Origin: UMGS172 sp045651745
GTDB lineage: Bacteria; Bacillota; Clostridia; Oscillospirales; Acutalibacteraceae
Reading direction: 5' to 3'
Assembly (NCBI GenBank): GCA_045651745.1
Contig: JAZRSW010000041.1
Location: 1 to 17,105, forward strand
DNA length: 17,105 nt
Below are positions 8,021 to 15,455 of this stretch, one piece after another. The notes below the pieces were generated by a model. That model worked only from the letters and a program-made list of their open reading frames with translations, was not told the origin of the DNA and did not search any database. Every line of letters starts with the position of its first letter. The first letter of the stretch is position 1. Position numbers and translations under genes: made by a program.

Positions 8021-8704
8021 ATGTCTTTAATTTTAGATTTAGCGATTATTTTAATTATTGCTCTCTGCACAGTTATCGGTATAAAACGCGGTGCTGTCAA
8101 GGAAATTGTCAGTTTGATTGGTATAGTTGTTGCCTTAATATTAGCAATTACAATTTCAAAAATCGGTGCTACATTTATTTATAACAGATTTGTCGGTGAG
8201 GCTATTTTCAATACTGTCTATGAAGCAGTTGAGGATAAAGTCGGTGAAGACATATCTACAACTATTGATGCATTACCCGAGGAGATTTTCCAAATCGGTG
8301 ATGCTATCGGTGTCGACATTTCCGAAAAACTTGAGTCTGGTTTAAAAGAAGATACAAATCTTGCCTCGTCGGTTGCCGAAATTGTTAGTGAATCAATTGC
8401 TAAACCTTTGGTAATCACAATAATTCAGCTTGTGTTGTTTATTATTCTTTTTGTTGTTTTCAAGGTACTTATCGGTTGGTTGGGCAAGATATTAAATATT
8501 GTTGCAAAACTACCTGTTTTGGGTACAGCCAATAAATTGGTTGGCGGTATTGTCGGTATTTTGAAAGGAGTTATTATCGCATCAATAGTTTGCTATGTGG
8601 TAATAATCATATTAAAAGTTCAACCTGATGGTTTTGCAGGAATCAACCAGAAAATAGTAGAAGATACTAAAATTTTTAATTTAATTTCAGGAATTGTAAA
8701 ATAA
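8021..8704 (+). CDS. CvpA family membrane protein
   Basis: CvpA-family proteins are polytopic inner-membrane proteins; E. coli CvpA is needed for colicin V production and has been linked to envelope stress resistance. The 227-residue product has two N-terminal membrane segments (about 3-20 and 27-48) with the family-like GIKRGAVKEIVSLIGI turn between them, then two more (about 129-156 and 174-199). Between segments 2 and 3 lies a loop of roughly 80 residues, acidic and helix-prone, longer than in the 162-residue E. coli protein. The Shine-Dalgarno AAAGGGGAG lies just upstream of the ATG. It sits between the DUF5711-like gene and clpE, probably in the same transcript. Its molecular role here is unknown. 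Confidence 0.8.
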   Translation: MSLILDLAIILIIALCTVIGIKRGAVKEIVSLIGIVVALILAITISKIGATFIYNRFVGEAIFNTVYEAVEDKVGEDISTTIDALPEEIFQIGDAIGVDISEKLESGLKEDTNLASSVAEIVSESIAKPLVITIIQLVLFIILFVVFKVLIGWLGKILNIVAKLPVLGTANKLVGGIVGILKGVIIASIVCYVVIIILKVQPDGFAGINQKIVEDTKIFNLISGIVK

Positions 8705-8725
8705 TTTTCCTCTGAAGGAGTCCTT

Positions 8726-11026
8726 ATGAAACTTTGTTACAAGTGTAAAAAACGACCTGCCGTTGTGTTTATTCAAGGTATGGGTCAGAATGGAGAAAAA
8801 GTAGGTGAATCAGGCGGTCTTTGCTTGGTCTGCGCTAAAGAAATGGGTATACAACCTATAAACGATATGCTCAAAAATATGAATATTTCTGACGATGATA
8901 TTGAAGAAATGAGCGAACAGTTTATGGGACTTATGGGTCCTGAAATGGACTTAATGGATAATGACGATGATGATGCTTTTTCTTTAGGTGGAGCACAAAC
9001 ATTCCCGTTTTTAAACGGTATTTTCGGTAATATGAATAAAGCTAACAGTAAAGATTCTGAATCTGAAACCGAAGAGTCGCAGACGAAGGATAAAAAGAAA
9101 GACAAAAAGGCTAAAAAACGCAAATTTTTGTCACAGTTTTGTACCGATTTGACTGCAAAAGCCAGAAACGGCGAATTAGATGTAATTATCGGTCGCGATG
9201 CTGAACTTTACCGCGTTATCCAAATTCTTTCACGTCGTACTAAAAACAATCCTTGTCTTATCGGTGAACCCGGTGTCGGTAAAACCGCTATTGCAGAAGG
9301 TCTTGCTTTAAAAATTGCAAATAAGGATGCGCCTGCAAAACTTTTGGATAAGGAAATTATGTTGCTTGACCTTACGGGTTTAGTAGCGGGTACACAGTTC
9401 CGCGGTCAGTTTGAAAGCCGTATCAAAGGTTTGATTGACGAAGTCAAAGCCGAAGGAAATATTATACTTTTTATCGACGAAGTTCATAACTTGGTTGGCG
9501 CGGGTGACTCTGAGGGTTCTATGAGTGCGGGTAATATTTTGAAGCCTGCTCTCTCGCGCGGAGAAATACAGGTTATAGGCGCTACAACCTTTAAGGAATA
9601 CCGTAAGCACATCGAGAAAGATGCAGCTTTAGAACGCCGTTTTCAGCCCGTTACTGTTGAAGAGCCGTCGCTTGACGATGCTATCAAAATGCTTTCGGGT
9701 ATTCGCGGATATTATGAGGGATATCATAATGTTAAAATAACCGATGAGATTATCCGAGGTGCTGTTAATCTTTCCGAAAGATATATTAACGACCGCTTTT
9801 TACCTGATAAAGCTATTGACCTGCTTGACGAGGCATGCGCTTGTGCTTGTTTGAGAAACAAGGCTATTGATGAAATGGTTTTGGCTGATAAAAAGGTAAA
9901 TGAATTAACCCAAGAATTGACAGAACTTGAAACCGAGGTAGAAAATCCTGATTACGAGCGTATTGCAACAGTAAAGTTTGAACTTGAGAAAAGCAGAGAA
10001 ACTTTAGAAAAGGTAAAACCAAAAGCAAACAAAAACAAGGTTACTGCTGATGATTTAGCAAGAGTAATTGAACTTTGGACAGGTATTCCTGCTGCGAAAG
10101 TCAAGCAGAATAATCTTGAAAAATTGTCAAGTTTGGAAAATAATATCAAAAAACACATAATCGGTCAGGATGAGGCTGTTGAGGCAGTTGTGTTGGGAGT
10201 CAGACGTTCGAGCGTACAAATTACAAGCCATCGCCGTCCTGCATCATTTATATTCGTAGGTCCGACCGGTGTAGGTAAAACCGAACTTGTAAAGGTTTTG
10301 GCAAAAGAGTTATTTAACACACCGGATGCTTTAATCAGACTCGATATGTCGGAGTTTATGGAAAAGCACGCAGTATCAAAACTTATCGGTGCGCCTCCGG
10401 GATATGTAGGTTATGATGAGGCAGGGCAGTTGACTGAGAAAGTACGCCGTAAGCCGTATTCTGTGATTTTGTTTGATGAGATTGAAAAGGCTCATCCTGA
10501 TATTTTAAATATTTTGTTACAGATTTTGGATGACGGCAGAATTACTGATTCTCAAGGCAGAACCGTAAACTTTGAAAATACGGTTTTGGTTATGACCTCT
10601 AATGCCGGCAGTGACAATAATGGTACATTGTTAGGATTTAATAAAACTCAAGCCGAGGCATCAAAAGATAAAGCATTAAAAGCGTTAAAAGACTTCTTGC
10701 GTCCTGAATTTTTGGGCAGGGTAGACGATATAATTGCTTTTTCACCGTTATCTAAGGAGTCACTCGAAAAAATTTCTGCGCTTATTCTTGATGAATTAAA
10801 ACTAATTTTGGCAGAGCGAAATATCGAGTTTGGCTATGACGGTAATGTTTGCAGTTATTTTGCAGAGAAGTGTGACGGTAAATCGGGCGCAAGAGAACTT
10901 CGGAAGATGGTTCGTAAGGAAATTGAGGATAAAATCATAGCTGAAATGATTAATTATCCTGAATTTAACTATAAATCCATCACAGTTATTTGCAAGGAGT
11001 TGCCCGAATTAAAATTTTCCTTATAA
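8726..11026 (+). CDS. clpE: ClpE-like AAA+ unfoldase with N-terminal zinc finger
   Basis: This double-ring AAA+ unfoldase probably feeds damaged proteins to ClpP. In the 766-residue product, an N-terminal treble-clef-like zinc site is formed by Cys4, Cys7, Cys33 and Cys36 (CYKC and CLVC). It is followed by a linker (45-133) with an acidic run (78-83) and a Lys-rich tail. AAA-1 has Walker A GEPGVGKT (180-187), Walker B ILFIDE (247-252) and ERRF (303-306). A short coiled-coil middle domain (about 385-435) follows. AAA-2 has Walker A GPTGVGKT (512-519), ILFDE (581-585) and sensor-2 GAR (721-723). LGF at 636-638 matches the ClpP-docking loop. ClpC has a Clp-N repeat domain instead of the zinc finger, so ClpE fits better. 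An odd ACACAC run (370-375) ends the first small domain. No CtsR operator (GGTCAAA repeats) is seen upstream. AAGGAG precedes the ATG by about 6 bases. Confidence 0.9.
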   Translation: MKLCYKCKKRPAVVFIQGMGQNGEKVGESGGLCLVCAKEMGIQPINDMLKNMNISDDDIEEMSEQFMGLMGPEMDLMDNDDDDAFSLGGAQTFPFLNGIFGNMNKANSKDSESETEESQTKDKKKDKKAKKRKFLSQFCTDLTAKARNGELDVIIGRDAELYRVIQILSRRTKNNPCLIGEPGVGKTAIAEGLALKIANKDAPAKLLDKEIMLLDLTGLVAGTQFRGQFESRIKGLIDEVKAEGNIILFIDEVHNLVGAGDSEGSMSAGNILKPALSRGEIQVIGATTFKEYRKHIEKDAALERRFQPVTVEEPSLDDAIKMLSGIRGYYEGYHNVKITDEIIRGAVNLSERYINDRFLPDKAIDLLDEACACACLRNKAIDEMVLADKKVNELTQELTELETEVENPDYERIATVKFELEKSRETLEKVKPKANKNKVTADDLARVIELWTGIPAAKVKQNNLEKLSSLENNIKKHIIGQDEAVEAVVLGVRRSSVQITSHRRPASFIFVGPTGVGKTELVKVLAKELFNTPDALIRLDMSEFMEKHAVSKLIGAPPGYVGYDEAGQLTEKVRRKPYSVILFDEIEKAHPDILNILLQILDDGRITDSQGRTVNFENTVLVMTSNAGSDNNGTLLGFNKTQAEASKDKALKALKDFLRPEFLGRVDDIIAFSPLSKESLEKISALILDELKLILAERNIEFGYDGNVCSYFAEKCDGKSGARELRKMVRKEIEDKIIAEMINYPEFNYKSITVICKELPELKFSL

Positions 11027-11051
11027 AATATTAAAATTTATAAAATTTCTC

Positions 11052-11080
11052 TTGACGAGTGGCGCAGTTTATGGTAATAT
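11052..11080 (+). promoter_or_regulatory. Promoter for tRNA-Gly(-tRNA-Arg)
   Basis: The -35 box TTGACG (11052-11057) is separated by 17 bases from the -10 box TAATAT (11075-11080). The tRNA-Gly gene begins 19 bases after the -10 box, so the transcript would have only a short 5' leader. No clear terminator lies between clpE and this promoter, so read-through from the long operon is also possible. Confidence 0.7.
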
Positions 11081-11098
11081 ATACTGCGTCACAAAGAT

Positions 11099-11172
11099 GC
11101 GGGTGTAGTTCAGTGGTAGAATTCCAGCCTTCCAAGCTGGTTATGTGGGTTCGATTCCCATCACCCGCTCCA
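11099..11172 (+). tRNA. tRNA-Gly (anticodon TCC)
   Basis: The gene folds as a full cloverleaf of 74 bases with CCA encoded (11170-11172). The acceptor stem GCGGGTG pairs perfectly with CACCCGC, and the anticodon stem CCAGC/GCTGG encloses the loop CTTCCAA, giving anticodon TCC, which reads GGA and other GGN codons. The T-arm carries GGTTCGATTCC. It has its own promoter immediately upstream and is followed 57 bases later by tRNA-Arg, probably on the same transcript. Confidence 0.96.
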
Positions 11173-11174
11173 AA

Positions 11175-11218
11175 ATGCCCGGCCGTTGGCAACAGTCTTC
11201 GGTTTATGGGCGTTTTTT
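11175..11218 (+). terminator. Possible weak terminator or processing hairpin between tRNAs
   Basis: ATGCCC (11175-11180) can pair with GGGCGT (11208-11213, one G-U pair), and the downstream arm runs into six T residues (11213-11218). The loop is long, although a small GCC/GGC hairpin (11182-11190) can form inside it. This could partly terminate tRNA-Gly transcription or act as a processing signal, but the long loop makes it uncertain. Confidence 0.3.
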
Positions 11219-11229
11219 ATGAATATTTT

Positions 11230-11306
11230 GCGCTGATAGCTCAGCTGGATAGAGCAACTGCCTTCTAAGCAGTAGGTCGGGGGTTCGAGTCCCTCTCAGC
11301 GCGCCA
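11230..11306 (+). tRNA. tRNA-Arg (anticodon TCT)
   Basis: A 77-base cloverleaf with CCA encoded (11304-11306). The acceptor stem GCGCTGA pairs perfectly with TCAGCGC; the anticodon stem ACTGC/GCAGT encloses CTTCTAA, giving anticodon TCT, which decodes AGA (and AGG by wobble), a common arginine codon in AT-rich genomes. The D-arm AGCTCAGCTGGATAGAGCA and T-arm GGGTTCGAGTCCC are canonical. No separate promoter is seen, so it is probably cotranscribed with tRNA-Gly. Confidence 0.97.
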
Positions 11307-11312
11307 TTTTAA

Positions 11313-11341
11313 AACCCACCTGTTAAGGGTGGGTTGAATTT
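11313..11341 (+). terminator. Terminator-like hairpin after tRNA-Arg
   Basis: AACCCACC (11313-11320) pairs with GGTGGGTT (11328-11335) around a seven-base loop, eight base pairs in all. The tail GAATTTT is only weakly T-rich, so termination may be partial, which would let some transcripts continue into the two membrane-protein genes that have no clear promoter of their own. The stem core AACCCAC/GTGGGTT is shared with the terminator after the tRNA-Gln-like gene. Confidence 0.6.
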
Positions 11342-11360
11342 TAAATTCGGGGAGTAAATT

Positions 11361-11642
11361 ATGGCAGAAATTTTTGAAATTTTGATGATTGTGTTGTTTG
11401 GTGCTTCTTGGCCTATGAATGTTATCAAATCAATAAAATCAAAAACAACAAAAGGCAAGAGTTTCTTGTTTTTGATTCTTATTTTCACCGGCTATTTATT
11501 TGGTATTGCAGGCAAGTTAATTGCAGGCAATTTTAAATGGTATGTATTATTTTTCTATGTATTAAATGCTGTTATGGTTTCGGCAGATATTATTCTTTAT
11601 TTCAGGAATTTATCTTTGGATAAAAAAAGAGAAAATAATTAA
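11361..11642 (+). CDS. Small PQ-loop / SemiSWEET-like membrane protein
   Basis: The 93-residue product is predicted to cross the membrane three times (about 5-20, 34-55 and 59-82), with a Lys-rich tail. Segment one ends in SWPMNVIKSIKSKTTKGKS (16-34), which resembles the proline-bearing first helix and following basic loop of SemiSWEET sugar transporters and other PQ-loop proteins. Length and three-helix topology fit SemiSWEET, which works as a dimer; the substrate cannot be told from sequence. GGGGAG (11349-11354) lies six bases before the ATG. The permease gene follows after 30 bases with no terminator. No promoter is obvious, so transcription may come by read-through from the tRNA genes. 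The fold is a moderately sure inference; the function is open. Confidence 0.65.
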   Translation: MAEIFEILMIVLFGASWPMNVIKSIKSKTTKGKSFLFLILIFTGYLFGIAGKLIAGNFKWYVLFFYVLNAVMVSADIILYFRNLSLDKKRENN

Positions 11643-11672
11643 TTTATACTTTCTACATAAATACATTTAACT

Positions 11673-12809
11673 TTGGATGTGACTAATGTGATTGCGATAA
11701 GTAAGCAGAGCAATTTATTTTTAACTTTTATTAAAAATAATATTGTAATGTTTATCGCGTTTATCGCTGCTTTAGTCACGTCTTTTTTTGTTCCTGTTGA
11801 CAGTAAATATTTAGGTTATTTTGATTTTAAAACACTTACTTGTTTGTTTTGTGTTTTAGCTGTTGTATGTGCGTTAAAAAATATTAGTTTCTTCTACATA
11901 TTAGCAAGAAAAATTGTTAAATGCTTTAAAAACATCAGAATGTGCATTTTAGCACTTGTATACATTACTTTTATCGGCTCAATGTTAATCGCAAACGATA
12001 TGGCGCTATTGACATTCCTACCGCTTGGTTATTTCGTGCTATCAAGCAGTGGCAAAGAAAAATATATGGCATTTACTTTCATAATGCAGAATATTGCCGC
12101 TAATTTGGGTGGTATGTTGACGCCTTTTGGCAATCCGCAAAACCTATATCTTTACTCTAAATTTAATATCCCAAATATTGAGTTTGTGAGTATTATGTTG
12201 ATTCCTTTTCTGGTATCAGTTGTACTTATTACGGTTTGTTGTTTATTTATAAAGCCTGAGTCGGTTGAAATCAATGATACACCAACTTCATTTGATATTA
12301 AAAAAGCTGTTTTATATTTAGTTTTATTTGCTTTAGCAATTGCCATTGTATTTAGAGGAATACCATATAATATAGGTTTGATTATAATTCCATCGGTATT
12401 ATTTATATTTGATAGAAACGCCTTGAAAATGGTCGATTATCCGTTGTTGTTAACTTTCGTTTTCTTCTTTATTTTTGTAGGGAATATGGCAAGAATTGAT
12501 ATTGTTCAGAACTTCTTCTCGTATCTTTTAGAGAAAAATACACTTGTAGTCAGTGTTCTTTCCTGTCAGGTGATTAGTAACGTGCCATCTTCAATTTTAT
12601 TGTCACAATTTACTACTGATTATCCGAATTTGTTAGTTGGTGTAAATATCGGCGGTGTGGGAACCTTAATTGCTTCGTTGGCATCGTTAATTACGTTTAG
12701 GGAATATACATCTCACAACCCTACAAAAACACTTTATTATATAGGAATGTTTAGCGCGTTTAATTTTGGATTTTTAATAATACTGACCACACTAATGTTA
12801 TTAATATAA
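11673..12809 (+). CDS. ArsB/NhaD/CitMHS-type anion or ion permease
   Basis: This is a polytopic inner-membrane transporter of about 378 residues with about ten hydrophobic segments. It shows the pseudo-symmetric signature of the ion transporter superfamily: IANDMALLTFLPLG (106-119) followed by GGMLTPFGNPQNLYL (146-160) in the first half, and SNVPSSILLSQFT with VGVNIGGVGTLIAS in the second. These resemble the helix-breaking Asn/Pro motifs that bind substrate and Na+ in SLC13, CitMHS and ArsB families. The substrate cannot be predicted. The start is uncertain: TTG 11673 has no clear ribosome site; GTG 11688 lies eight bases after a weak TTGGATG; an in-frame ATG lies 25 codons downstream of the TTG. 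It is probably coexpressed with the PQ-loop gene, and the bidirectional terminator follows. Confidence 0.75.
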   Translation: MDVTNVIAISKQSNLFLTFIKNNIVMFIAFIAALVTSFFVPVDSKYLGYFDFKTLTCLFCVLAVVCALKNISFFYILARKIVKCFKNIRMCILALVYITFIGSMLIANDMALLTFLPLGYFVLSSSGKEKYMAFTFIMQNIAANLGGMLTPFGNPQNLYLYSKFNIPNIEFVSIMLIPFLVSVVLITVCCLFIKPESVEINDTPTSFDIKKAVLYLVLFALAIAIVFRGIPYNIGLIIIPSVLFIFDRNALKMVDYPLLLTFVFFFIFVGNMARIDIVQNFFSYLLEKNTLVVSVLSCQVISNVPSSILLSQFTTDYPNLLVGVNIGGVGTLIASLASLITFREYTSHNPTKTLYYIGMFSAFNFGFLIILTTLMLLI

Positions 12810-12824
12810 TTAAATATGAATATA

Positions 12825-12856
12825 AAAAAAGAGCATTCTGAAGAATGCTCTTTTTT
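12825..12856. terminator. Bidirectional intrinsic terminator between convergent operons
   Basis: A perfect 14-bp inverted repeat (12825-12838 and 12843-12856) made of A6, GAGCATTC and its complement encloses a TGAA loop. Because the stem is flanked by A6 on one side and T6 on the other, it can stop transcripts from the permease gene on the plus strand and from the dehydratase gene on the minus strand, whose stop codon lies seven bases away. Confidence 0.92.
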
Positions 12857-12862
12857 GATGAT

Positions 12863-14728
12863 TTAGTTGTTAGTTCGTTTATAGGTTGGGACAATTTCAG
12901 CAACAATATCTTTCATATCCTCAACCTCTTCTTTGTAAGCCTTTTCAAGACGGTCAAGTTGTTTTTTGAATAACTCATCATCCATTTCAATAGGTTTACC
13001 AATATGAATGAGTTTGTTTTCAGTTTCTTGCAGGCCTTCTTCGTCCATTAAAAGTTCTTCATAAAGCTTTTCGCCGGGGCGTAATCCCGTAAACTTAATT
13101 TTAATATCATAATCAGGTTCAAGTCCCGAAAGGCGAATAAGATTACGAGCCATATCGGCAATTTTCACAGGTTGTCCCATATCAAGAACGTAAATTTCTC
13201 CGCCTTTGGCGTAATAACCAGCCTGCAACACCAAGGAAACTGCTTCAGGGATTGTCATAAAGAATCTGGTGATGTCGGGATGTGTAACGGTTACGGGACC
13301 GCCTTCGGCAATTTGTTTTTCAAATAGGGGAATTACACTACCGTTACTACCTAAGACGTTACCGAAACGAACAGCGACAAATTCGGTGTTTTTAGATTCA
13401 CGGTTCATCATCTGAACCACCATTTCGCAAAGACGCTTTGACGCACCCATAATGTTGGTGGGGTTAACCGCCTTATCGGTTGAAATTAAAACAAATTTCT
13501 TAACTCCGTGCTGAACAGCTGCTTTAGCCATCTTATATGTGCCGAAAACGTTGTTTTTAATAGCTTCATTAGGACTATCTTCCATTAAAGGTACGTGCTT
13601 ATGTGCAGCAGCGTGGAAAACAATATCAGGTTTATATTTTCCCAGAACTTTATCAAGACGGGCGGTATTACGTACCGAACCGATAAGAACAACCAAGTTT
13701 AAGTCGGGGTATTTCTTCTTTAATTCTTGTTGGATATCATAAGCGTTATTTTCGTAAATATCGAAAATAATTAATGTTTTAGGGTTGCTTAACGCAATCT
13801 GACGGCACAATTCACTACCGATAGAACCGCCACCGCCTGTAACCATAATAACCTTGTTTGAAATGTATTTATATATTTCTTCAAGATTAACTTTAATTGC
13901 GTCACGACCCAAAAGGTCTTGAATTTCAACTTTTCTTAACTTATTAGCACTAACTTGTCCGTTGACTAACTGATAAATACCTGGTAATATTTCGACTTTA
14001 CAACCAGTTTCACAGCAAATATCAAGAATTTTTTTTCTCGTTTTTCCTGAAGCACTTGGAATTGCATATATAATTTTATCGACATTGTATTTATATGCAG
14101 CATTTACGATACAATCACGTCCGCCAACAATTGGCACACCGCCTAAAATACAATCCTTTTTCTCTGGGTTATCATCAATGAAGCAAACAACTTTTGCATT
14201 AAGTTTATCACTTTCGTGGTACTCTCTGATTAACATTCTACCGGCATATCCTGCGCCGATAACCATAATTCTTTCGGCTGCGGCTTTATCAGAGTTTCTG
14301 ATAAATAAATGAGAAATTCTAAGTAATATTCTTTTTGAAAATCTTATTGCAACAGTAGAGAAGAGGCTAAATGTCCAACCTAAAATATAATATGAACGAG
14401 GCATATCAAAATCAAAGATTATGACTGAAATTGCACCAACTACCGCTAAAATACCGTATGATGCAAAAATTCTGAACAAATCATTTTGGTCTGCGAAGCT
14501 TAAAATGTTTCGATATAATTTTAATAAACTGAACACAATAAAGCACACTACAAACCACAATGGTATAGTGTTAAAATATGTTTCAAAATATTTTTCATCA
14601 ATTGCAGAGAAGTTGAACTCATGTCTGAGCCACAGTGCAAAAAAGAAAGAGCCACAAATAGAAATCGCATCTAACACGGCAAGAATAACCATAATGCTAA
14701 ATCGTGTTCTGGTTGTTTGTGTTGGCAT
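12863..14728 (-). CDS. Membrane-bound nucleotide-sugar 4,6-dehydratase (PglF/CapD/FlaA1-like)
   Basis: The family converts UDP-GlcNAc (or a related UDP-HexNAc) to its 4-keto-6-deoxy form, the first step to amino sugars of surface glycans. The 621-residue product has four N-terminal membrane segments (about 12-33, 55-72, 88-106, 112-131), a cytosolic Rossmann domain with IGAGYAGR (157-164), then an extended short-chain dehydrogenase domain with the NAD site TGGGGSIGS (297-305), LISTDKAVNPTNIMGASKR (414-432) and RFFMTIPEAVSLV (488-500). In the usual YxxxK motif, Tyr is replaced by Met427 with Lys431, as is normal in this long 4,6-dehydratase group. AAAGGAAG precedes the ATG at good spacing. It is the last gene of the minus-strand glycan operon, 25 bases after the sugar transferase. 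The exact sugar is inferred; epimerase activity cannot be excluded. Confidence 0.88.
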   Translation of the reverse strand: MPTQTTRTRFSIMVILAVLDAISICGSFFFALWLRHEFNFSAIDEKYFETYFNTIPLWFVVCFIVFSLLKLYRNILSFADQNDLFRIFASYGILAVVGAISVIIFDFDMPRSYYILGWTFSLFSTVAIRFSKRILLRISHLFIRNSDKAAAERIMVIGAGYAGRMLIREYHESDKLNAKVVCFIDDNPEKKDCILGGVPIVGGRDCIVNAAYKYNVDKIIYAIPSASGKTRKKILDICCETGCKVEILPGIYQLVNGQVSANKLRKVEIQDLLGRDAIKVNLEEIYKYISNKVIMVTGGGGSIGSELCRQIALSNPKTLIIFDIYENNAYDIQQELKKKYPDLNLVVLIGSVRNTARLDKVLGKYKPDIVFHAAAHKHVPLMEDSPNEAIKNNVFGTYKMAKAAVQHGVKKFVLISTDKAVNPTNIMGASKRLCEMVVQMMNRESKNTEFVAVRFGNVLGSNGSVIPLFEKQIAEGGPVTVTHPDITRFFMTIPEAVSLVLQAGYYAKGGEIYVLDMGQPVKIADMARNLIRLSGLEPDYDIKIKFTGLRPGEKLYEELLMDEEGLQETENKLIHIGKPIEMDDELFKKQLDRLEKAYKEEVEDMKDIVAEIVPTYKRTNN

Positions 14729-14753
14729 ATTATGTCTTCCTTTCTAAAAGATA

Positions 14754-15455
14754 TTATTCGGTGTATTCCTTGCCTAACATTGCGGCAAAAGTCATAAACA
14801 TAATCTTAATATCATTAAAAAAACTAAACTCAAGTAAACCTTTAAGATTGTATTTCATTTTAGTAGGTAAAATTTCATTGATATAAGTACTGTCAGCATC
14901 TTCAGCTGAATCAAGTAGTTCGTTTTCGTCTTTATAGTAAACACTTGTCTTCGATGTTACACCTGCAGGGAGTAATAAAGTCGCAAGCATTTCATCAGTG
15001 TAATGCTCTACGTATTTCGGGACTTCGGGACGTACACCGACAAATGTCATAGTACCTCTGAAAACATCAATTAACTGACTGATTTCATCTAAACGACATT
15101 TTCTTAAAAATGCGCCAATTTTTGTGATTCTTGAGTCATTGCTGACAGTTACCTGTGTTCCAATTTTATCTGCGTTTTGAACCATTGTTCTAAATTTGAA
15201 TATTTTAAACTCTTTTCCATATGTTGTTACACGAGTTTGACGATAAAACACGGGACCCTTAGAGTCTAACTTAATTATAATTGCAAGTATAAGGAATATT
15301 GGGCTTAATATTATAAGCATAAGAGCCGAAAGAAGAATATCAAAAACACGCTTAAAGAAAAGTGAAACTTGTTTTTCTTTAAGGGAATCATAATATTTTC
15401 TTACGGCATCCGTTTTAAAGTTTTCAGGGAGATTTTCCCATTTTTTTAGTATCAT
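14754..15455 (-). CDS. Undecaprenyl-phosphate phosphoglycosyl transferase (PglC/EpsL-like)
   Basis: Enzymes of this bacterial sugar transferase family move a sugar-1-phosphate from a UDP-sugar to undecaprenyl phosphate at the inner face of the membrane, starting glycan assembly. The 233-residue product has the short form of the family: FKRVFDILLSALMLIILSP (34-52) as the re-entrant membrane helix with its Ser-Pro break, then IKLDSKGPVFYRQTR (61-75), FKIFKFRTM (83-91), the catalytic Asp-Glu pair in RLDEISQL (121-128, Asp123/Glu124) and GVRPEVPKYV (140-149). It lacks the four extra N-terminal helices of WbaP-type enzymes. Its start overlaps the stop of the upstream aminotransferase gene by four bases (ATGA), so translation is probably coupled. 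The donor is inferred to be the UDP-amino sugar made by its neighbours. Confidence 0.9.
   Translation of the reverse strand: MILKKWENLPENFKTDAVRKYYDSLKEKQVSLFFKRVFDILLSALMLIILSPIFLILAIIIKLDSKGPVFYRQTRVTTYGKEFKIFKFRTMVQNADKIGTQVTVSNDSRITKIGAFLRKCRLDEISQLIDVFRGTMTFVGVRPEVPKYVEHYTDEMLATLLLPAGVTSKTSVYYKDENELLDSAEDADSTYINEILPTKMKYNLKGLLEFSFFNDIKIMFMTFAAMLGKEYTE

Noticed and set aside
8600..8725. CtsR or HrcA (CIRCE) operator upstream of clpE
   Set aside because: No GGTCAAA direct repeat and no CIRCE inverted repeat is present in this stretch.
8785..9123. Minus-strand open frame of 112 codons inside clpE
   Set aside because: It is antisense to the zinc-finger and linker region of clpE and its Ser/Phe-rich translation mirrors the acidic and Lys-rich codons of the real gene.
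11059..11268. Open reading frame of 69 codons across the two tRNA genes
   Set aside because: It covers the tRNA-Gly gene and the start of tRNA-Arg; the peptide is the familiar spurious translation of tRNA genes (CGCSSVVEF, LIAQLDRA) and has no ribosome site.
14421..14886. Plus-strand open frames opposite the dehydratase membrane domain and sugar transferase end
   Set aside because: Both are antisense to well-supported genes, and the hydrophobic translation simply reflects AT-rich antisense codons.
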